Assembly (NCBI GenBank): GCA_005473895.2
Contig: SRJI02000029.1
Location: 1 to 54,276 of the forward strand
Length of the DNA: 54,276 nt
Direction: 5' to 3'
Source: Carideicomes alvinocaridis
GTDB taxonomy: Bacteria > Pseudomonadota > Alphaproteobacteria > Rhodobacterales > Rhodobacteraceae
A model generated the notes under the pieces. It had not been told where the DNA came from and made no database searches. It saw only the letters and a program-made list of their open reading frames with translations. The translations under genes and the position numbers were made by a program. Of the stretch, positions 52,963 through 54,276 are shown piece after piece. The stretch's first letter is position 1. Each line of letters starts with the position of its first letter.

Positions 52963-52979
52963 ACGCCCTCTGAGGGCGT
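52963..52979. repeat. Perfect palindrome ACGCCCTC-T-GAGGGCGT
   Basis: An 8-bp perfect inverted repeat with 1-nt centre in the spacer between oriT and the 58-residue gene. No T-tract follows, so it is more likely a protein-binding site or part of oriT than a terminator. Confidence 0.4.
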
Positions 52980-53006
52980 CACGAAGCTTCTGAGAGACCG
53001 CGTCAG

Positions 53007-53055
53007 ACCCCTGCGGATCCGAAGACCCGCAGGGGTATCTGGGTCAGTGACCCAG
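53007..53055 (-). other. Two hairpins at the end of the 58-residue gene
   Basis: ACCCCTGCGG (53007-53016) pairs with CCGCAGGGGT (53027-53036), and CTGGGTCA-G-TGACCCAG is a perfect palindrome at 53039-53055 that overlaps the last codons of the minus-strand gene. They may end its transcript although no U-tract is present. Confidence 0.45.
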
Positions 53056-53220
53056 TCCCAGAGAGCGCAGATCGTCGTAGCGGCTGCGGGCGATCAGCGC
53101 CTCGGTCTCGAGGCTGTCGAGTGTCTCGGGATGGGCGTCTTCATCAAAGGCGGCGAGGTAGGCATCGAAGGCCATATCGGCTTGCAGTTCGGCGAGGTCG
53201 ATGGATTGTTCGAGTGTCAT
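53044..53220 (-). CDS. Small acidic protein, 58 residues
   Basis: A 58-residue acidic helical protein from ATG 53220 (MTLEQSIDLAELQADMAFDAYLAAFDEDAHPETL). No membrane part or family known to me. The upstream sequence carries a GGAAAGGATC ribosome site. It lies between oriT and DUF736 on the same strand as the mobilisation genes. Confidence 0.6.
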   Translation of the reverse strand: MTLEQSIDLAELQADMAFDAYLAAFDEDAHPETLDSLETEALIARSRYDDLRSLGLGH

Positions 53221-53822
53221 GGTGTGATCCTTTCCGTTGATCGTCGTTGGACGGATCGTGGAAAAGACCGGGGGCATGAGAGCGGGCTGCACCCGGCACG
53301 GGGCGGAATGAAATGGAGCACGCCGGGGGCAAGTTTGTTGTGAGCGATGCATCGGCAGCGCTCAAGGCGCAAGCCGTCCAGAAACCTGCCCTCGGCGTTG
53401 CCGACCGCTCGACCCCGGGCTAGCGATCTCTAAGGCCAACAGGTCGACGGAAAGGCGCGCGACGGTGACCCTCACGTGAGACGTTGCTCCCGGACGCATG
53501 TCGTTCATATGCGGTTTCCACCCTCGCGGCACAGAGTGAATTTGGCGCACCTGGCAGCTTCGCCACGACGACCCACACGCGGGTTGCTCGAAAGAGAGAA
53601 GGGGTACGCTTGCCTCGCTCAGTGGACTCCCAGTTCTCCCTGCTGACATTCGGTTCCGCCTCGGGTTCCCGCGATGCACTTTGTCACTGAACAGAAAGAT
53701 CGAAGCCGCATCTGCGACCTTTCCAGTCTGACTAAACGCCACGGCGACGGCGTCCGAAATATGCCGCGTTCTTCGGACACCGATAGCGCGCCCGCCGAGG
53801 CCAGTTCCCCGGAACGAGAAAT
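53221..53822. other. Spacer without recognised genes
   Basis: About 600 nt with only weak overlapping frames that have no recognisable protein features. It may contain the promoter of the 58-residue gene near 53225-53280; nothing else can be named. Confidence 0.4.
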
Positions 53823-53848
53823 GGCCAGACCGCCGGAGCGGTCTGGCC
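53823..53848 (-). terminator. Hairpin terminator after the DUF736 gene
   Basis: GGCCAGACCGC and GCGGTCTGGCC form a perfect 11-bp stem with a 4-nt loop, 6 nt after the DUF736 stop on the minus strand. Only a weak T stretch (ATTTCT) follows. Confidence 0.7.
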
Positions 53849-53854
53849 GTTGGC

Positions 53855-54193
53855 TTACGCGGCGTCTTTCGGCCCCCAGGGGATGACGGCCTGCAGGGAC
53901 AGATCGTCCTGGTTGGCGGCCTTGCCGAGGTTGGCGTTGAAGCCGTGATCGCGGATGGTCAGCGTGTAGTAGTCGGCGCCGGTCTCCTTGTTCTGCTTCT
54001 TCCAGATGCCGCCGCACTCGACGAGCTTGCCGCGCGGGGAGCGGCCGAGGACGCGGTGTGTGGGGGCCATCGGGTTCGCGCTAGCGACGGGTTCGACCGT
54101 GATGTCGAGATCAAAAGTCAGGGTCGAGATGGAGCCGACGCCCTTGGCGGTTTCGATGTCGGCGCTGGTGAATTTGATGCAGTTCGTGGTCAT
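53855..54193 (-). CDS. DUF736 family protein
   Basis: A 112-residue protein from ATG 54193 (MTTNCIKFTSADIETAKGVGSIST). The beta-rich DUF736 domain is present, with GGIWKKQNKETGADYYTLTIRD and the end SLQAVIPWGP. DUF736 genes are found next to conjugation genes on alphaproteobacterial plasmids and elements; the role is unknown. Its typical location supports a plasmid or conjugative element here. Confidence 0.87.
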   Translation of the reverse strand: MTTNCIKFTSADIETAKGVGSISTLTFDLDITVEPVASANPMAPTHRVLGRSPRGKLVECGGIWKKQNKETGADYYTLTIRDHGFNANLGKAANQDDLSLQAVIPWGPKDAA

Positions 54194-54276
54194 TGCTCTT
54201 CTCCTTGTTTGCGTTGCAATGATGGTCACCTTGCAGCTGGCCAAGGCCCGGCCACACCGAAGGCGAAGCGCAGCGG

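Noticed and set aside
53362-53742. 126-residue minus-strand frame before DUF736
   Set aside because: It has no ribosome site and the composition of a random frame; no conserved pattern could be seen.

Overview
The window looks like accessory DNA (plasmid or integrated conjugative element) from a high-GC alphaproteobacterium, most likely Rhodobacterales. The evidence is the strong G/C third-position bias, a SqrR/BigR-type sulfide regulator, SorA-type sulfite dehydrogenases, a CioAB/DUF2474 bd oxidase, and a P-type (VirB) conjugation locus with a VirD2-like relaxase and a DUF736 gene. No rRNA, tRNA, CRISPR array or replication gene was seen, so replicon type is not decided by the sequence.

Positions 1-1240 hold transposon debris: the end of tniB, a short tniQ, and the first codons of an IS21-type istA. 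The istA start runs straight into a truncated metallo-beta-lactamase (persulfide dioxygenase-like) gene that sits downstream of an ArsR-family sulfide sensor.

Positions 1243-19907 form a sulfur/respiration island. It contains two ECF sigma/anti-sigma pairs, two sulfite dehydrogenases with cytochrome c partners, an AcfC-type binding protein, a YeiH-type anion transporter and a cyanide-insensitive bd oxidase (CioAB plus DUF2474). It also contains an unusual minus-strand operon: sorA, membrane-anchored sorB, a single-chain cbb3-type oxidase (CcoN-CcoO-two more cytochrome c domains), a one-helix protein and dps. A motif GGAAxxx-15 nt-CGTx lies upstream of six transcription units of the island, including the second sigma-factor operon itself. 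This suggests one ECF-controlled sulfite/sulfide stress regulon that feeds electrons from periplasmic sulfite into dedicated oxidases.

Positions 19908-20395 are a gene-free, AT-richer spacer. From 20396 to 32876 runs a conjugation module: an XRE regulator, small accessory genes, then transglycosylase, virB2, B3, B4, a lipoprotein, a second transglycosylase, virB5, an unknown gene, virB6, B8, B9, B10 and B11, mostly with overlapping stops and starts. On the other strand lie virD4, relaxase and a MobC-like gene (48152-52633), followed by a likely oriT with a TATCCTGCC nick site, a 58-residue ORF and DUF736.

Between virB11 and virD4 sits a five-gene minus-strand cassette (32923-47930): a DUF1998-type helicase, an SNF2-type helicase, a large N6-adenine methyltransferase, an SMC-like ATPase with a CxxC hook, and an HNH endonuclease. 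It resembles DISARM-type anti-phage islands in its helicase/helicase/methylase core, but lacks a separate phospholipase-D gene and has the ATPase and HNH genes instead. It is the best candidate for an undescribed defence variant.
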